A DNA stretch of 64,000 bases from Ectobius pallidus (GCA_964059195.1 CAXKWD010000005.1:40873825-40937824); one strand, 5' to 3'; positions 35,785 through 47,070 are shown, counted from the stretch's first letter. Translations and numbers: made by a program. The notes: generated by a model not told the origin, from the sequence alone.

Positions 35785-37112
35785 ATCAAGTATATGTTAC
35801 ATTATTTCGTGCCAGAGGATAGTGAAAAAAGTGAAAGCGCACACCATAAGGAAATTAGACAGGAAGCTAGAGCTCTAATAGACACCATGGATGATGTACT
35901 TTTTACAAGAGAAGACATAATATCTGCTCTACAAAAGTTTAACCCTCAAAAAGCACCTGGGGAGGATGGATTAACCAGCGACATCCCATTAAGAGGGTGT
36001 AAAGTTCTGCCGTTATTTTTCACACAGCTGTATAATATATGTCTGAGTAGAGGTAGCTTTCCGAAAAGATGGAAACAGTTCATTGTGATTCCAATCATTA
36101 AACCTGACAAAGAAAACTGCAAGGATGTGAATAAATACCGTCCAATTAGTTTAATAAATGTTGGTGGAAAATTACTTGAGAAACTAATGATAGACAGAAT
36201 TAACCACCATGTACGATCCAATGATCTACTTAACATAAATCAGTATGGGTTCACCCCTCAGAGAGGAACAATAGATGCAGCAATGGAGGTAAAACAATTC
36301 ATTGAACATGGCTTGAGATTAAAACAGTGCATAATCTTAAGAAGTCTGGATGTAAAAGGTGCATTTAATGCAGCATGGTGGCCCAGCGTCCTCAAAAACT
36401 TAAAAGAACTTAAATTCCCAAAGAACATTTTTAATTTAGCTTCAAATTACTTCAGTCATAGGAAGGCAACATTTTCAATCAACAATTACACAACCGAGAG
36501 AGAAGTCTAGAAAGGGTGTCCTCAAGGGTCCTGTTGCGGCCCAGGATTTTGGAATATTATGTATAACTCTATGTTAAATCTGCAGTTAAATAGAAAAACA
36601 AAAGTGATTGCCTTCGCAGACGATGTTGTCATCATAACAAGAGGAACATACAAACTGGAAGCAGAAAATACGGCGAATCAGGACTTATTAAAAATCCAGA
36701 ACTGGGCCACAGACAAAAAATAGAATTCAATGACACGAAATCGAAGACATTATTTATCTCAAGGAAAAGAAATGAAGATAAAGAGATCAGTATTTACATA
36801 AATAACAATAAACTCAGTCAAACTGAAGAAATTAAATACCTAGGCATATATTTCGACAATAAATTTAATTTTAATGCGCACATAGCCCATACGGCAGAAA
36901 AATCAATTTCTCTTGTCAATATGTTATCCCGGACAGCTAATCTACAATGGGGATTAGGATACAAATCTCTAAGAACACTTTATGAAGGAGCTATAGTTCC
37001 GGCGTTTATGTATGGTTCACCAGTGTGGATAGAAGCTATAAGGAAACATAATAATATTATTAAATACAGAAGAGTACAGAGATTAATTAATATTAGAATG
37101 GCTAAAGCTTAG
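35785..37112 (+). pseudogene. LINE ORF2 reverse transcriptase domain
   Basis: The RT runs from the DVLFTREDIISALQKFNPQK region (about 35896) through KAPGEDGLTSD, YRPISLINVGGKLLEKL and QYGFTPQRGTIDAAM. The first catalytic Asp is in SLDVKGAFN (codon 36349-36351). A TAG at 36508-36510 precedes KGCPQGSCCGPGFWNI, and FADD follows at 36613-36624. A frameshift in the A-run near 36715 leads to the thumb region with IKYLGIYFDNKFNF and YGSPVWIEAIRKHNN, and another TAG lies at 37110-37112. All catalytic residues are still encoded, but in broken frames. The KGCPQGS..GP.FWNI motif is typical of R1/I-group LINEs. Confidence 0.9.
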
Positions 37113-38091
37113 CGCACACTGTCATACGAGGCTTCTTGCGTAATAGCTGGCACACAACCGATACAAGTAACCATAGAAGGAAACGTAAGAAATTATCTGG
37201 CAACCAGAATTAACAAACAAGAATTTGATGCGCCACTAGAAATAAGATACTGGAGATACCCTGCAGAAATACCATCAATACATGAGATAGACAACAGAAG
37301 CACATATGCATTTGAAGTATACACCGACGGCAGTAAAACTGGAGACAAAGTTGGCGCAGCAGGAATAATATTTATAAACGGCTTATTGACTCATCGGCTA
37401 AAGTTGAAACTGCATGGTCGATGCTCAAATAACCAGGCCGAGCAACTTGAAATTCTAGAAGTACTGAAAAAACTAAATCAAGGGAACAATGATAAACGCG
37501 TTGCATAACAACTTGAAGCACAACCAGCTGATAGAATCAATCAAAACTAAAATCCTGGATCTGACAAAATCAGGTTGGACATTGCATTTCGGCTGGGAGA
37601 GAGGACACTCGGGGATATATGGAAATGAAATAGTGGACAGACTAGCAAAGGAGGCTTCTGCGGAAGATAATGAAATAAGATATGATAAAACACCAAAAGA
37701 AGTTCTGATAACTAGAGAGAAAGAAGCTGGACTCGATGCATGGCAACAGAAATGGACAGCATCAAGGAAAGGAGCAATAACTAAAGAATTCTTCCCATCC
37801 GCGAGAAACAGATTAAGACAGAAACTGCCTATTTGCCAAGAATTCACTACAATGATCACAGGACATGGCAACCTTAGATCATATCGCCACAGATTTGCTT
37901 TACTGGATAGCCCATTATGCAAGTGCCAAGAAGAGGATCAAACGGTAGATCACATAATATTCCGATGCAAAATTGTAAACCAACAAAGAAATGACATGAT
38001 CAGGAAAACACAAAGTAGAGGATGCGCGTGGCCCGTAACCAAAGAGGAACTCATGAAAACTCATTTAAAAAAAACTTTGTTAATTTCGTGA
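37113..38091 (+). pseudogene. LINE ORF2 RNase H domain and C-terminal zinc finger
   Basis: YTDGSKTG at 37318-37341 holds the first RNase H catalytic Asp, and NNQAEQLEIL the Glu. The frame then breaks near 37490-37506 where family members have a TDS motif with the second Asp, and that motif is missing, probably through a small deletion. The other frame continues at 37489 with HNNLKHNQLIESIKTK, GHSGIYGNEIVDRLAKEAS (the His and last Asp). A C-terminal CKCQEEDQTVDHIIFRC finger follows (37918-37968), and the stop is at 38089-38091. RNase H would remove the RNA template. Confidence 0.85.
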
Positions 38092-38329
38092 AATCTATAA
38101 ACTTTACAGATATAGAGTAACTAAAGCATACATTTCAAATTACCTTACTAAATAACCTTACATGTTGTATTAGAATTAAGTATTGCACATTAATTAAGTA
38201 TCACTGAACATACTATAATGTAAGTTATATATTTGCAAATTGTGTGTATTGAAGTTAAAGGCAGGTAGTATTCTTAAGGAATGGAGCATGCCAGTAATAA
38301 TTTAATAAATAAATAAATAAATAAATAAA
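38092..38329 (+). repeat. LINE 3' UTR and (AAAT)n tail
   Basis: This is the non-coding 3' end of the R1/I-type element, finishing in about six AAAT units (38303-38329). The tail supports insertion by target-primed reverse transcription and sets the 3' boundary. Confidence 0.75.
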
Positions 38330-38599
38330 GGCCAACGCGTAGTAGGCGTGTGCCTTGGAGAGAAGTTGACTTTAGAAATTAAGAAAATTATAGTAGACGA
38401 TCTACAAGCCGGCTAATAGATGAATTCCGATTGGTGCAGATAGCCCGTTAAAGCGAAAATTGTTAAGTAATAAATTAAATTAATTATTAAATAATTAAAA
38501 TTCACACTAAAGTATTCATTTTAAATTAAATCATAATAAAGAATTAAAATATTAATTCAAATTAATCTTGTACATATGAAATTCCTTCAATTAGCATGT

Positions 38600-38829
38600 T
38601 TTCCTCAGGTTCGCGAGCTACCCCTGGTGATCCCGTAAGGGGATATTCTCAGCGTATTTGTTACCGGGGTGCGCCAGTCCGCTACCTACTTAAACGGACA
38701 CACACACCAAGTCCTGAACTCGGGAAAGGAATTTTTCAATACTGAAAAATTCCCCGACCCAGCCGGGAATCGAACCCGGGCCGCGGGAGTGGAAGGCAGG
38801 CGCGCTACCGACTCACCCACGGAGGCATA
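38600..38829 (-). repeat. tRNA-derived SINE, family 3
   Basis: On the minus strand from 38829 it reads TGCCTCCGTGGGTGAGTCGG, an A-box region, and then GGGTTCGATTCCCGGCTGGG, a perfect B box. A body with GGGGAATTTTTCAGTATTG follows, ending near 38600. It is close to a real tRNA through the first 75 bp, but the body and the lack of a clean 3' acceptor arm mark it as a SINE. Confidence 0.88.
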
Positions 38830-38854
38830 CTCAATTAGCATAATGAGAAATAAA

Positions 38855-38935
38855 TAAAATCAGGTAAAGTGATATATCAAAGTGCCAGAATGCTTTTTTT
38901 AATCAGTGATAATTTCAATTATGATAGACACGTGT
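38855..38935 (-). repeat. Modular repeat, 3' body fragment
   Basis: On the minus strand this reads ATAATTGAAATTATCACTGA, AAAGCATTCTGGCACTTTG and TTTACCTGATTTTA, the end of the family-2 SINE body. Confidence 0.75.
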
Positions 38936-39329
38936 AGAAAAGAAAGTATTTTTGTAATAGAGCGAATAAGAAAAATACTCACATTAAAATATAATGCAAA
39001 TATCAGTAGTCACACATATCGATAGAATGCAGAATACTATATGAATATTCAACGGCTAGTTGTGTTTGAAATCTTTTATTTACATTTATTTACACTGATA
39101 TCGTCTTGAAGAAATTAATCAATCAAGGCGGGCTACCAATATCAATAAATGATTAGCAATTTGTTACGTTATGTTTAATATATCGTAGCGTCTTATATCC
39201 ATTACAACATTAATATTTATATTAAATTGGAAATGAAAGCTTGCTTTTTAATAAGTAATTTAGCCTATTATTTCTACTTACAGAAACTGTCAATCAAAAA
39301 GCTTCGTATTTTCGGAGCACGAACATTAT

Positions 39330-39512
39330 ATTATAATACCGGTCAACCGATTTGGTCCAATATCAATAGGCTTCTTCCCAATACCAAGTTCCATGAAAAT
39401 CCGATAAAGCGTGTTAGAATTATTGGGCGTACTGACACACGGACAGGCGGACAGACGGACGGTCCCCTTCCCCCACACACTCTTATGAAGTATCATACTG
39501 GAAGTTAATAAA
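39330..39512 (-). repeat. Modular repeat, 'AACTCAAATACGC' block and linker, reverse copy
   Basis: The plus strand shows CCGGTCAACCGATTTGGTCC, then GGCTTCTTCCCAATACCAAG, CCGATAAAGCG, a GGACA simple repeat and CACACTCTTATGAAGTATC. This is the reverse of the block and linker order at 41419-41650. Confidence 0.85.
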
Positions 39513-39751
39513 TACAGATACAAAGTCTCCTTAGAACAAGTTATGAAAGGTTGATGCATAATATGCAAAAATAAAAAAAAGTAAAAAAATAAAAAGTAGT
39601 GTGACTTTCAATTGTTACAAGAAGTATGAATAGAAGGACATCTTATAGCTGGGAAATTAACGGGGTTGGCAAGGAGAGACCACCTACGGACCAATGCACC
39701 TATTATAATTACCTTTGGTTACACAAAAAAGAAATATGAAAACAACTAGCA

Positions 39752-41310
39752 TGTGCCCGCGGCTTCGCCCGCGATAATTATTTCAAAAATTAAATATTAA
39801 GAGCATAATAGTTAAATCATTATATTTATTAACTCCTAAATCACGTGGACTACATACCACGATTAGATAGCGTCGCCTGGTAAAAGCTACCTCAGATTCG
39901 AGTTCCTTGGCCCAGAAAACCCCTGTACAGTGAGTTTCGTCCAAATCGAACAATGTTTGACCATATTTAGGCCTATATTGATTATCCCTCTTCCGTATAG
40001 GTTGAAAATTTCATATGTCTTCGGGCCTTGATATTCTAAACAAATGAATCGTCCAGTTTGGACTTACAAAATCAAGCGATCGCCCGCGATAATTATTTCA
40101 AGAATTAAAAATTAAGAGCATAATAGTTAAATCATTATTTTATTAACACCTAAATCACGTGAATTACATACCACGATTAGATATCGTTGCCTGGTAAAAG
40201 CTATCTCAGATTCGAGTTCCTTGGCCCAGAAAATCCGTGTATAGTGAGTTTCGTCCAAATCGAACGATGTTTAACCATATTTAGGTCTATGTTGATTATC
40301 CCTCTTCCGTGTAGGTTGAAAATTTCATATGTCTACGGGCCTTGACATTCTAAACAAATGAATCGACCAGCGTGGGCTTACAACATTCAAGCGATCGCGA
40401 TGCTTTTATTTCCACGGTATGACAAAAATAGCCAAAGCCAACTGCAATTGATTTGACACTGAAAAGTATTACTGAAATCTGATGCTTCGACAGTGCTAAA
40501 ATCACGTTTTCTGCCAGTTTTTTTACTCATAACTCGCGAACGAAAGCTAAAATTAAAAATTCGGCTTCGAGGTGCATTCGCCCACCTTTCAGTCCATCTA
40601 TCTTTAAATTTTCAGATCTTTGCGTTCAGTAGATTTCGATGGGCATCGTGGACAGACAGACAAACAGCATGTGCCCGCATGTGCCCGCGGCTTCCCCCGC
40701 GATAATTATTTCAAATTATAATTATTAACACCTAAATCACGTGGAGTGCATTCCACGATTAGGTAGCGTCCCCTGGTAAAAGCTACCTCAGATTCGAGTT
40801 CCTTGGCCCAGAAAACCCCTGTATAGTGAGTTTCGTTCAAATCGAACAATGTTTGACCATATTTAGGGTTGATTATCCTTCTTCCATGTAGGTTGAAAAT
40901 GTCATATGCCTGTGGGCCTTGACACTCTAAACAAATGAATCGTCTAGGATGGACTTACAAAATCAAGCGATCGCGTTGCTTTTATTTTCAAGGTAGGCTA
41001 TGAGGTATGTTGACAAAAGTAGCCAAAGCCATCTGTAAGTTATTTGATATTGAAATTTATTACTGAAACTGATGCTTCTAAAACGCAAAAAAAAATGCAC
41101 GTTTTCTGCCAGTTTTTCTCTCATAACTCACGAACGGAGGCGAAAATTAAAATTCCGGCTTCGAGGTGCACATTCCGACCCTTTAGTCCGCCTACTTATA
41201 AAATTTCAGATCTCTGCGTTGAGTAGATTTCGCTGGGCATCGCGGACAGACAGACGGAGGACAGACAGACGGAAGACAGACAGACGGAGGACAGACACTT
41301 CCTTTTATTA
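39752..41310 (+). repeat. Local tandem array of dispersed repeat family B (~600-bp unit)
   Basis: Three starts of the same unit, each with a CCCGCGATAATTATTTCA string, lie at about 39756, 40081 and 40683. The second and third units run about 600 bp and include ATTCGAGTTCCTTGGCCCAG, GGTTGAAAAT, AAGCGATCGCG, TTTTCTGCCAGTTTTT and GGCTTCGAGGTGCA, and end in a GACAGACAGAC run. The first stops after about 325 bp. A single reverse copy lies at 16383-16645. It is non-coding, and open frames inside (for example 41072-41311) are accidental. Confidence 0.88.
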
Positions 41311-41414
41311 ATATAGATTATGATAAATATCAAAGAAATGCATAACAAGCGTTTACGTAACTGGACAGGTAGCCTATGGAAGGAAAACTATAGAATCTCA
41401 GCATGAAGCGTTAC

Positions 41415-41660
41415 TTTATTAAGTGCCAGTATGGTATTTTATGAGATTGTGTGGGGAAGGCAAAATGTCTGTTCGTCTGTCCGTGTGTCTGTACGCGCAA
41501 TAACTCAAATACGCTTTATCGGATTTTCATGAAACTTGGTATACACAATAATAACGTCCATGGGAAGAACCCTATTGATATTGGACAAATTCGGTTTGCC
41601 GGTACCGGAGTAAAGCCCAATTTAGTGCCTATCTTATGGTAATATATTAGAAAGCATCTA
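41415..41660 (+). repeat. Modular repeat, linker plus block; target of the BEL/Pao insertion
   Basis: AAGTGCCAGTATGGTATTTT (linker), a TCTGT/CCGT simple repeat, and AATAACTCAAATACGC with GAAACTTGGTATAC end at CTTATGGTAATATATTAG. The 5' LTR of the BEL/Pao element starts 29 bp later. Confidence 0.88.
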
Positions 41661-41688
41661 TGAAATGCAAATTAGTTATCATGACAAT

Positions 41689-42370
41689 TGTTCGTGCAAG
41701 CTCTCCAGATTCGCGCCATTTGTAAGACAATAGCCACAGTGGTTTTCTCTTAAATCGCGAATAAATACATAATACTTCCAGATACAAGTATTATCGTGTG
41801 CGAGTATTTAATCTACACTAATTACAGTAGATTCATCATTATCGGCTTCTTAGATTCTTCTAAAAGCTCGTATATAGTTCGAGTGCATTGTGCAATCCCA
41901 CGCGTTCACAATAAATCAACTATAAAGTGCATTATCTTCAAGATTTCAGTGTTAAACCATCCTAAAAGGAATACCACAATTATTCCTAGTATTTTGATAT
42001 AAGAATTATTACTGGCAATAAATACAGAACAGTGACCATTTTTCCCGCCAAGTGCATTACCTTGAATATTGCAAGTGTAGCTATCTTATTTCAGCTTATA
42101 TTTCATTTAGTATTTCAATCAGTTTATTTCAGTGCATTATTTAACCTACATCGTGTGAATAAAGAGTTACATTGTATTGTTACATGAATAAGGTTTATTC
42201 CCAGTTGCATTCGTGGCTCGCTGAATCCAACGACCCGAGTTCTATAAGTCCTTCTTGCTCTCCCCGAGTGCCTGTATCTTTCTTACGGGCTGGTCCTCCT
42301 ATCAGTGATTTGATTTTACATTCTACCTCACATTTTGCTCCTCTCGCTCCGGATTATTCTGTCCCCAACA
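41689..42370 (+). repeat. 5' LTR (682 bp, internally deleted)
   Basis: This LTR matches the 3' LTR closely except that about 240 bp after TGTTCGTGCAAGCT are missing. The 3' LTR has GCT at both edges of that segment, so the deletion used a 3-bp microhomology. It also lacks about 12 bp near 42030. Open frames inside it (41796-42002, 42172-42414) are non-coding LTR sequence. An AATAAA near 42160 may be the polyadenylation signal. Confidence 0.92.
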
Positions 42371-42796
42371 TATTTGGTACCTCCTTAGCCGGATGTAATT
42401 TGGATAAATCTTGAACTCTCACACATGTACGGTTTGCGCTTCTCGGATACTCCAATCGCGAGTTATTCCAGTAATCGGTCTTCCGCGACGGGTTTCAAAG
42501 AATTCCAACAACCCTGATTCTTGGCCCATGGTATCTTCTAGTTGGCAGTGCCAGAAACTCTAATTAGCCCCCCATATTCCAGTGTACAACGATCATCAAA
42601 CAGCAGTGCCCAGTCACTCCAAGTCAGCAGTAGTAACTACAAGGCTCCAGTCCTACAAGTTCAGCAAAGCTGCAGTGTGCAGTGTTTTAAGCTATCATCC
42701 AGCAGGCGGTGACTAGCAGAACGACATCAGCAAGATTCTTCAGCTGCGGAGAATAACAGCATTCCACATCGGCAAGTATTTCATTCTACATCCGAA
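42371..42796 (+). other. BEL/Pao leader between 5' LTR and gag
   Basis: This holds the presumed primer-binding site at 42375-42392 and about 400 bp of untranslated leader rich in CAG-containing words, where packaging signals would be expected. Confidence 0.6.
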
Positions 42797-44691
42797 ATGG
42801 AACAAGAGATGAAATCGCTTACGAAGAAACGAAAGTTTATCAGACGAAAATTCACGTACATACAGAAGTACTGTGACAGCATTCCAAAAGAAGTTAATGT
42901 GTTTCAACTAAAGGTAAAATTCGAAAGCCTTAGTGATCTTTTTGAAAAATACGAAGCTGTACAAACTCAAATCGAATCTCTCATCGAAGCTAAAGATGAC
43001 ATAGAGTTTCATATGCAGTATGACGAAGAAGTGAGAAACAACTAGGAAGTGCTTAAAGCAAAGTTAAGTGGTCTTCTGTTTCTCCACGAGCAGCAAGTGC
43101 ATAGTGCAAATTCTCATCACAGTGATATATCACATCACACCTCGCATTCTTGCAATGCACAGAACAGAGTCATACCATTACCTACCTTAGAATTACCCAC
43201 CTTCGATGGAAATGTTACAAAATTCAACATTTTCATGATACGTTTACTGGCCTTATTGTGAATAATGAATCGCTAGACCCAATTCAGAAATACCATTATC
43301 TCCTAGCGGCGCTTCAGCAGCAAACGCACGCACTAATTGAAAACCTTCCTGTTACAAGTGACAATTTCCCAGTAGCATGGAAATTGATTTGTGATCGCTA
43401 CAATAACACAAGATTGATAGCCACATCACATGTGCAACAGCTGTTATCATTACCAGAAATGAAAGCAGATAGTGTAACAGAACTGAGGAACCTTCTGAAC
43501 AGATTTCAGAGCAACCTAAACGCAGTAGAAGCTCTATCTCTAGAAGTTCCGCTACATGAAGTCCTCTTAACGCAGCTTCTGTTAAATATCCTTACAGACA
43601 GCACGCGCAAAGAATTTGAGAGTAAAATCAACTCACAGCATTTTACTTCTCTTCAAGAGCTTGCAACTTTCCTAGAATCTAAAGCACGTTCATTAGAGAT
43701 CCTAGCGACTTCCAGCAACATGTCCAGCCCATCACCTGCAAGAAAGGTTGAGCTGCGATCACTTAAACACACTGTCCATGAATCGCGACAGTCGTATGAA
43801 GGTTCAAACAGCCTGTCTTGTGCCTATTGCCAAGAAAATCACAAGCTTTACCATTGTGATGAATTTCCACAGATTCCAGTCAACGAGCGATAAAATTTCT
43901 TCAAGTCACAGCATCTGTGTGTAAACTGCTCCTCATCTAATCATCAGTTACACCAATGCAATCTAGAATCATTTTGTAAGTGTGGCGATTCTGTTCATAG
44001 TCAACTCTTGCATAGTGACACGAATAGGGTTTCTTCCCCGAGGGACTCTCTCTCGGAAGACGAAGAGCCACAAATGCATTCTTTTGTGGTAACGAGAAAA
44101 TCTACACCACAGCAAGTCTGTCCTCTGTGTAAACTAAAGCACGCTTTACACAAGTGCAGTAATTTTCGCAAACTAACAGTACAACATCGTTGGAATGTTG
44201 TAGGATCCAAGAAACTGTGCTTTAATTGCTTCTCATCAGAACATAAAATACAACAGTGTTTAATACCTTCTTATTGTAAGTGTAACTCAACGCACAGCAA
44301 GCTATTACACTTCACACATAAGCAAGGAAACTCAACACCCTACGCCCTTACGTGCTTTGATATCAGCCGAAGTAAAGAGAATACTTCACGTCACAGCAAC
44401 TTTAAACCAGTTAAAGTTCGCAGCAACTCAAGCAAAGCATCTTTTCACAAGCAGAGCCAACGCTTCGAGAGAAAGAGACCCAGTACAGCGGTCAAACCTT
44501 TTCGCAACAACTACGTTTCCTGCAAGAATAGGAACGGACAGTTGAATACATACCATCACAATGAATCTTTCAACAGCCAAGAAAGGTTTAGAATAAGTGA
44601 CAGTGGAAACTCAAGGTGTGAAGTAGATCCATGCTACAGAGAGTTAAAGTCTCGCAACAACACCTATCCGTGTGTGTCTTCTTCAAAGTAA
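42797..44691 (+). pseudogene. BEL/Pao gag with duplicated zinc-knuckle block
   Basis: ATG at 42797 starts a charged N-terminal helix region (to a TAG at 43043-43045). The same frame resumes to LPTFDGNVTKFNIF near 43236, where a frameshift leads to HDTFTGLIVNNESLD and the gag core (IENLPVTSDN, RYNNTRLIATSHVQQLL, LESKARSLE). Zinc block one begins CAYCQENHKLYHC (43819), contains a TAA at 43891-43893 and ends CKCGDSVHSQLLH. The frame continues open through an acidic spacer to zinc block two, CPLCKLKHALHKC (44119) to CKCNSTHSKLLHF (about 44316). A basic Ser/Arg/Asn-rich tail ends at 44691. BEL/Pao gags usually carry one such block. Gag forms the particle and binds the RNA. Confidence 0.9.
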
Positions 44692-45223
44692 GAGAAAGAC
44701 CATGCTATCAAGACATCTTATGAAATTCAGCCAACGAAGCTAACACATTACAGTGTCATGTATGTAAAAAAGAGAAACCTGCAATAATTGTTTTCTATAT
44801 ATTACATTCAATGGTTATACAAGGGTCTTTCTCCCTTATTTCAAGATTCAGTTTAGTAACATAATATTATCAGCTGTGCCCTGATTGATATACAGAAATC
44901 ATCAGGCATTTCTCTAATAAGATTATACAGCTTATCATTTCTACAAATTGCATTTCAACAAACAGCCTGACTGTCTTTACTACATTTCTTCCTGCTCCAC
45001 CTGTTATGTACAAGTCGAAGCTTCGTCACATATGGATACTACATCAGCTTATTGGAGTCCAGTCATCATTCACATAGACCTTCACAGCCTTACGTGTGTT
45101 GCCAGTCTAGTAGTGTAGAGTCAGTGCTTTTCAGTGTTATATACAAAGTGTATTTTAGTCATTATAGCTTGCACTCCAATTATGTTTTCTTTATTTGAAG
45201 TAATACTTCAAGGCGGCGGAGTA
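44692..45223 (+). other. BEL/Pao interior 3' of gag, non-coding
   Basis: About 530 bp without RT, integrase or env-like motifs occupies the place where pol is expected. It ends in the polypurine-like tract next to the 3' LTR. Confidence 0.7.
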
Positions 45224-46153
45224 TGTTCGTGCAAGCTATGGGTTTTACTAGCATTTTTAATTCATTTCTAGTTAGTCTTTCTATTCAAACTCTCCGCCAA
45301 GTCTATTCACGCTTAGTCAGCTATTGCAGCGGATCGATACAAGTTATTACCGCCTGTTCTCTGGTCTCGCGCCATAACATGTGTAAGCTTAGACGCCTCG
45401 TGCATACATTACAGCGTCAGTACAAGTCAGTTAACCGCTAGCAGCCATATGAGACAGCCCATGTTGGATCGCTCTCCAGATTCGCGCCATTTGTAAGACA
45501 ATAGCCACAGTGGTTTTCTCTTAAATCGCGAATAAATACATAATACTTCCAGATACAAGTATTATCGTGTGCGAGTATTTAATCTACACTAATTACAGTA
45601 GATTCATCATTATCGGCTTCTTAGATTCTTCTAAAAGCTCGTATATAGTTCGAGTGCATTGTGCAACCCCACGCGTTCACAATAAATCAGCTATAAAGTG
45701 CATTATCTTCAAGATTTCAGTGTTAAACCATCCTAAAAGGAATACCACAATTATTCCTAGTATTTTGATATAAGAATTATTACTGGCAATAAATACAGAA
45801 CATTTATTCGCCACGTGACCAGTTTTCCCGCCAAGTTCATTACCTTGAATATTGCAAGTGTAGCCATCTCATTTCAGCTTATATTTCATTTAGTATTTCA
45901 ATCAGTTTATTTCAGTGCATTATTTAACCTACATCGTGTGAATAAAGAGTTACATTGTATTGTTACATGAATAAGGTTTATTCCCATTTGCATTCGTGGC
46001 TCCCTGAATCCAACGACCCGAGTTCTGTAAGTCCTTCTTGCTCTCCCAGAGTGCCTGTATCTTTCTTACGGGCTGGTCCTCCTACCAGTGATTTTATTTT
46101 ACATTCTACTTCACATTTTGCTCCTCTCGCTCCGGATTATTCCGTCCCCAACA
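45224..46153 (+). repeat. 3' LTR (930 bp, full length)
   Basis: This is the full LTR, TGTTCG...CCAACA, including the ~240-bp segment lost from the 5' copy (about 45238-45473). The LTRs differ by few substitutions outside the deletion, which suggests a fairly recent insertion. Confidence 0.92.
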
Positions 46154-46159
46154 AAAATA

Positions 46160-46600
46160 TTCATATACGGCTTTGGAAATTGCAATACAGTTAGCTATGG
46201 CAAACAACATTATTCCTTCACATACGCTTATGAAAGTAGATCGTCAAATTGAGCGAGGTAGCTGAGATGTTAACGTCTTGGACTCACATTTTTGTTGTTC
46301 CTGGGTCAATTCCCGTAGCCGGCCAATTTGACATATCTTTTTTGTATTTTTATGTGAGTGTAAGATTGTCAACATATCACAAATCTGTATAGTTCTGCTG
46401 ATGCTGGACGATGTAAAGCTGATTAAAAAACTAGACCTTTGTTCTCACTGAAGCTCTACTTAATGAATGAATCTGGAGCTTACCTCGGAAATCAATTAAA
46501 AAAACTTATTTTTTGCATATCATAATTGCAATTATAACTGATTAAACAAAAGCATACTGTCACTTTGTTACATCAGTTTACCTGATTTTATTTACCTTCT
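46160..46600 (+). repeat. Modular repeat copy with tRNA-like segment
   Basis: Leader TATGGCAAACAACATTATTCC, tRNA-like segment 46246-46325 (GAGCGAGGTAGCTGAGATG ... GGGTCAATTCCCG), and a full body to GTTACATCAGTTTACCTGAT at about 46580. It is the most complete body in the window and lies just downstream of the BEL/Pao element, so that element inserted between repeat modules. Confidence 0.87.
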
Positions 46601-47017
46601 GCGGTTACACAGTAATACACTTTATAAAACAGATATCTCAAACATATATTAATGAAAATGTATTGACAAACTAATGGGAGTGTTCAAAACGGCGCCCACT
46701 ATTGTTGACATACGAAGTATAACGGTGTGTGATTGAATGATGAATCCTTCGAATATCTGTGACCGGTTACGATACATATTAGATTTAAAAACTTGTTACT
46801 GTGTAACCAAGGAGAGTACCGTGAATCAAGTAATTTATCAAGTTGAAATCCTTTAATTTTTCCTTTCTTACCACTGTAATATGAAAACGAAGCATTTACG
46901 GATTTTTGTGCTAAGAAGAATATTTAATTTCATTCCCCATATCACTTCAGAAAATCAGAAATAGTTGTTCTTCTACCCTCAGAATGGGAACTGTAACATT
47001 TTAGTAATATTAAAGTG

Positions 47018-47070
47018 ATATATATATATATATATATATGTATATGTATATATATATGTATATATACACA
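47018..47070. repeat. (TA)n microsatellite
   Basis: Alternating TA with a few TG interruptions (TATATATGTATATG) over about 50 bp. Confidence 0.85.

Larger units (their letters stand above)
33864..38329 (+). mobile_element. R1/I-type LINE with ORF1, EN, RT, RNase H; degenerate
   Basis: The blocks run in the standard order of a two-ORF LINE: ORF1 zinc knuckles (33864-34334), endonuclease (34366-35037), linker (35093-35647), RT (35800-36920 and on), RNase H (37318-37650), and a C-terminal CCHC (37918-37968). A 3' UTR follows and ends in (AAAT)n at about 38303-38329. The 5' part of ORF1 and the 5' UTR are missing. At least four in-frame stops, several frameshifts and one insert (35617-35784) show it is long dead. 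Confidence 0.9.
41689..46153 (+). mobile_element. Non-autonomous BEL/Pao LTR retrotransposon with both LTRs
   Basis: Two LTRs in direct orientation, beginning TGTTCGTGCAAGCT and ending GTCCCCAACA, bracket a 2.85-kb interior. ACAAT before and AAAAT after could be a 5-bp target duplication with one change. A candidate primer-binding site TGGTACCTCCTTAGCC begins 5 bp after the 5' LTR (42375), and a purine-rich tract (AAGGCGGCGGAG) precedes the 3' LTR. The interior encodes gag with zinc knuckles but no protease, RT, RNase H or integrase. An autonomous BEL/Pao element is normally several kb longer, so pol was lost and mobility would need help in trans. Confidence 0.92.

Noticed and set aside
38755..38829. 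Candidate tRNA gene (perfect B box)
   Set aside because: The body downstream and absence of a proper 3' acceptor arm show a SINE head.
41796..42414. Open frames within the 5' LTR, repeated at 45567-46194
   Set aside because: They recur only because both LTRs carry the same sequence; not coding.
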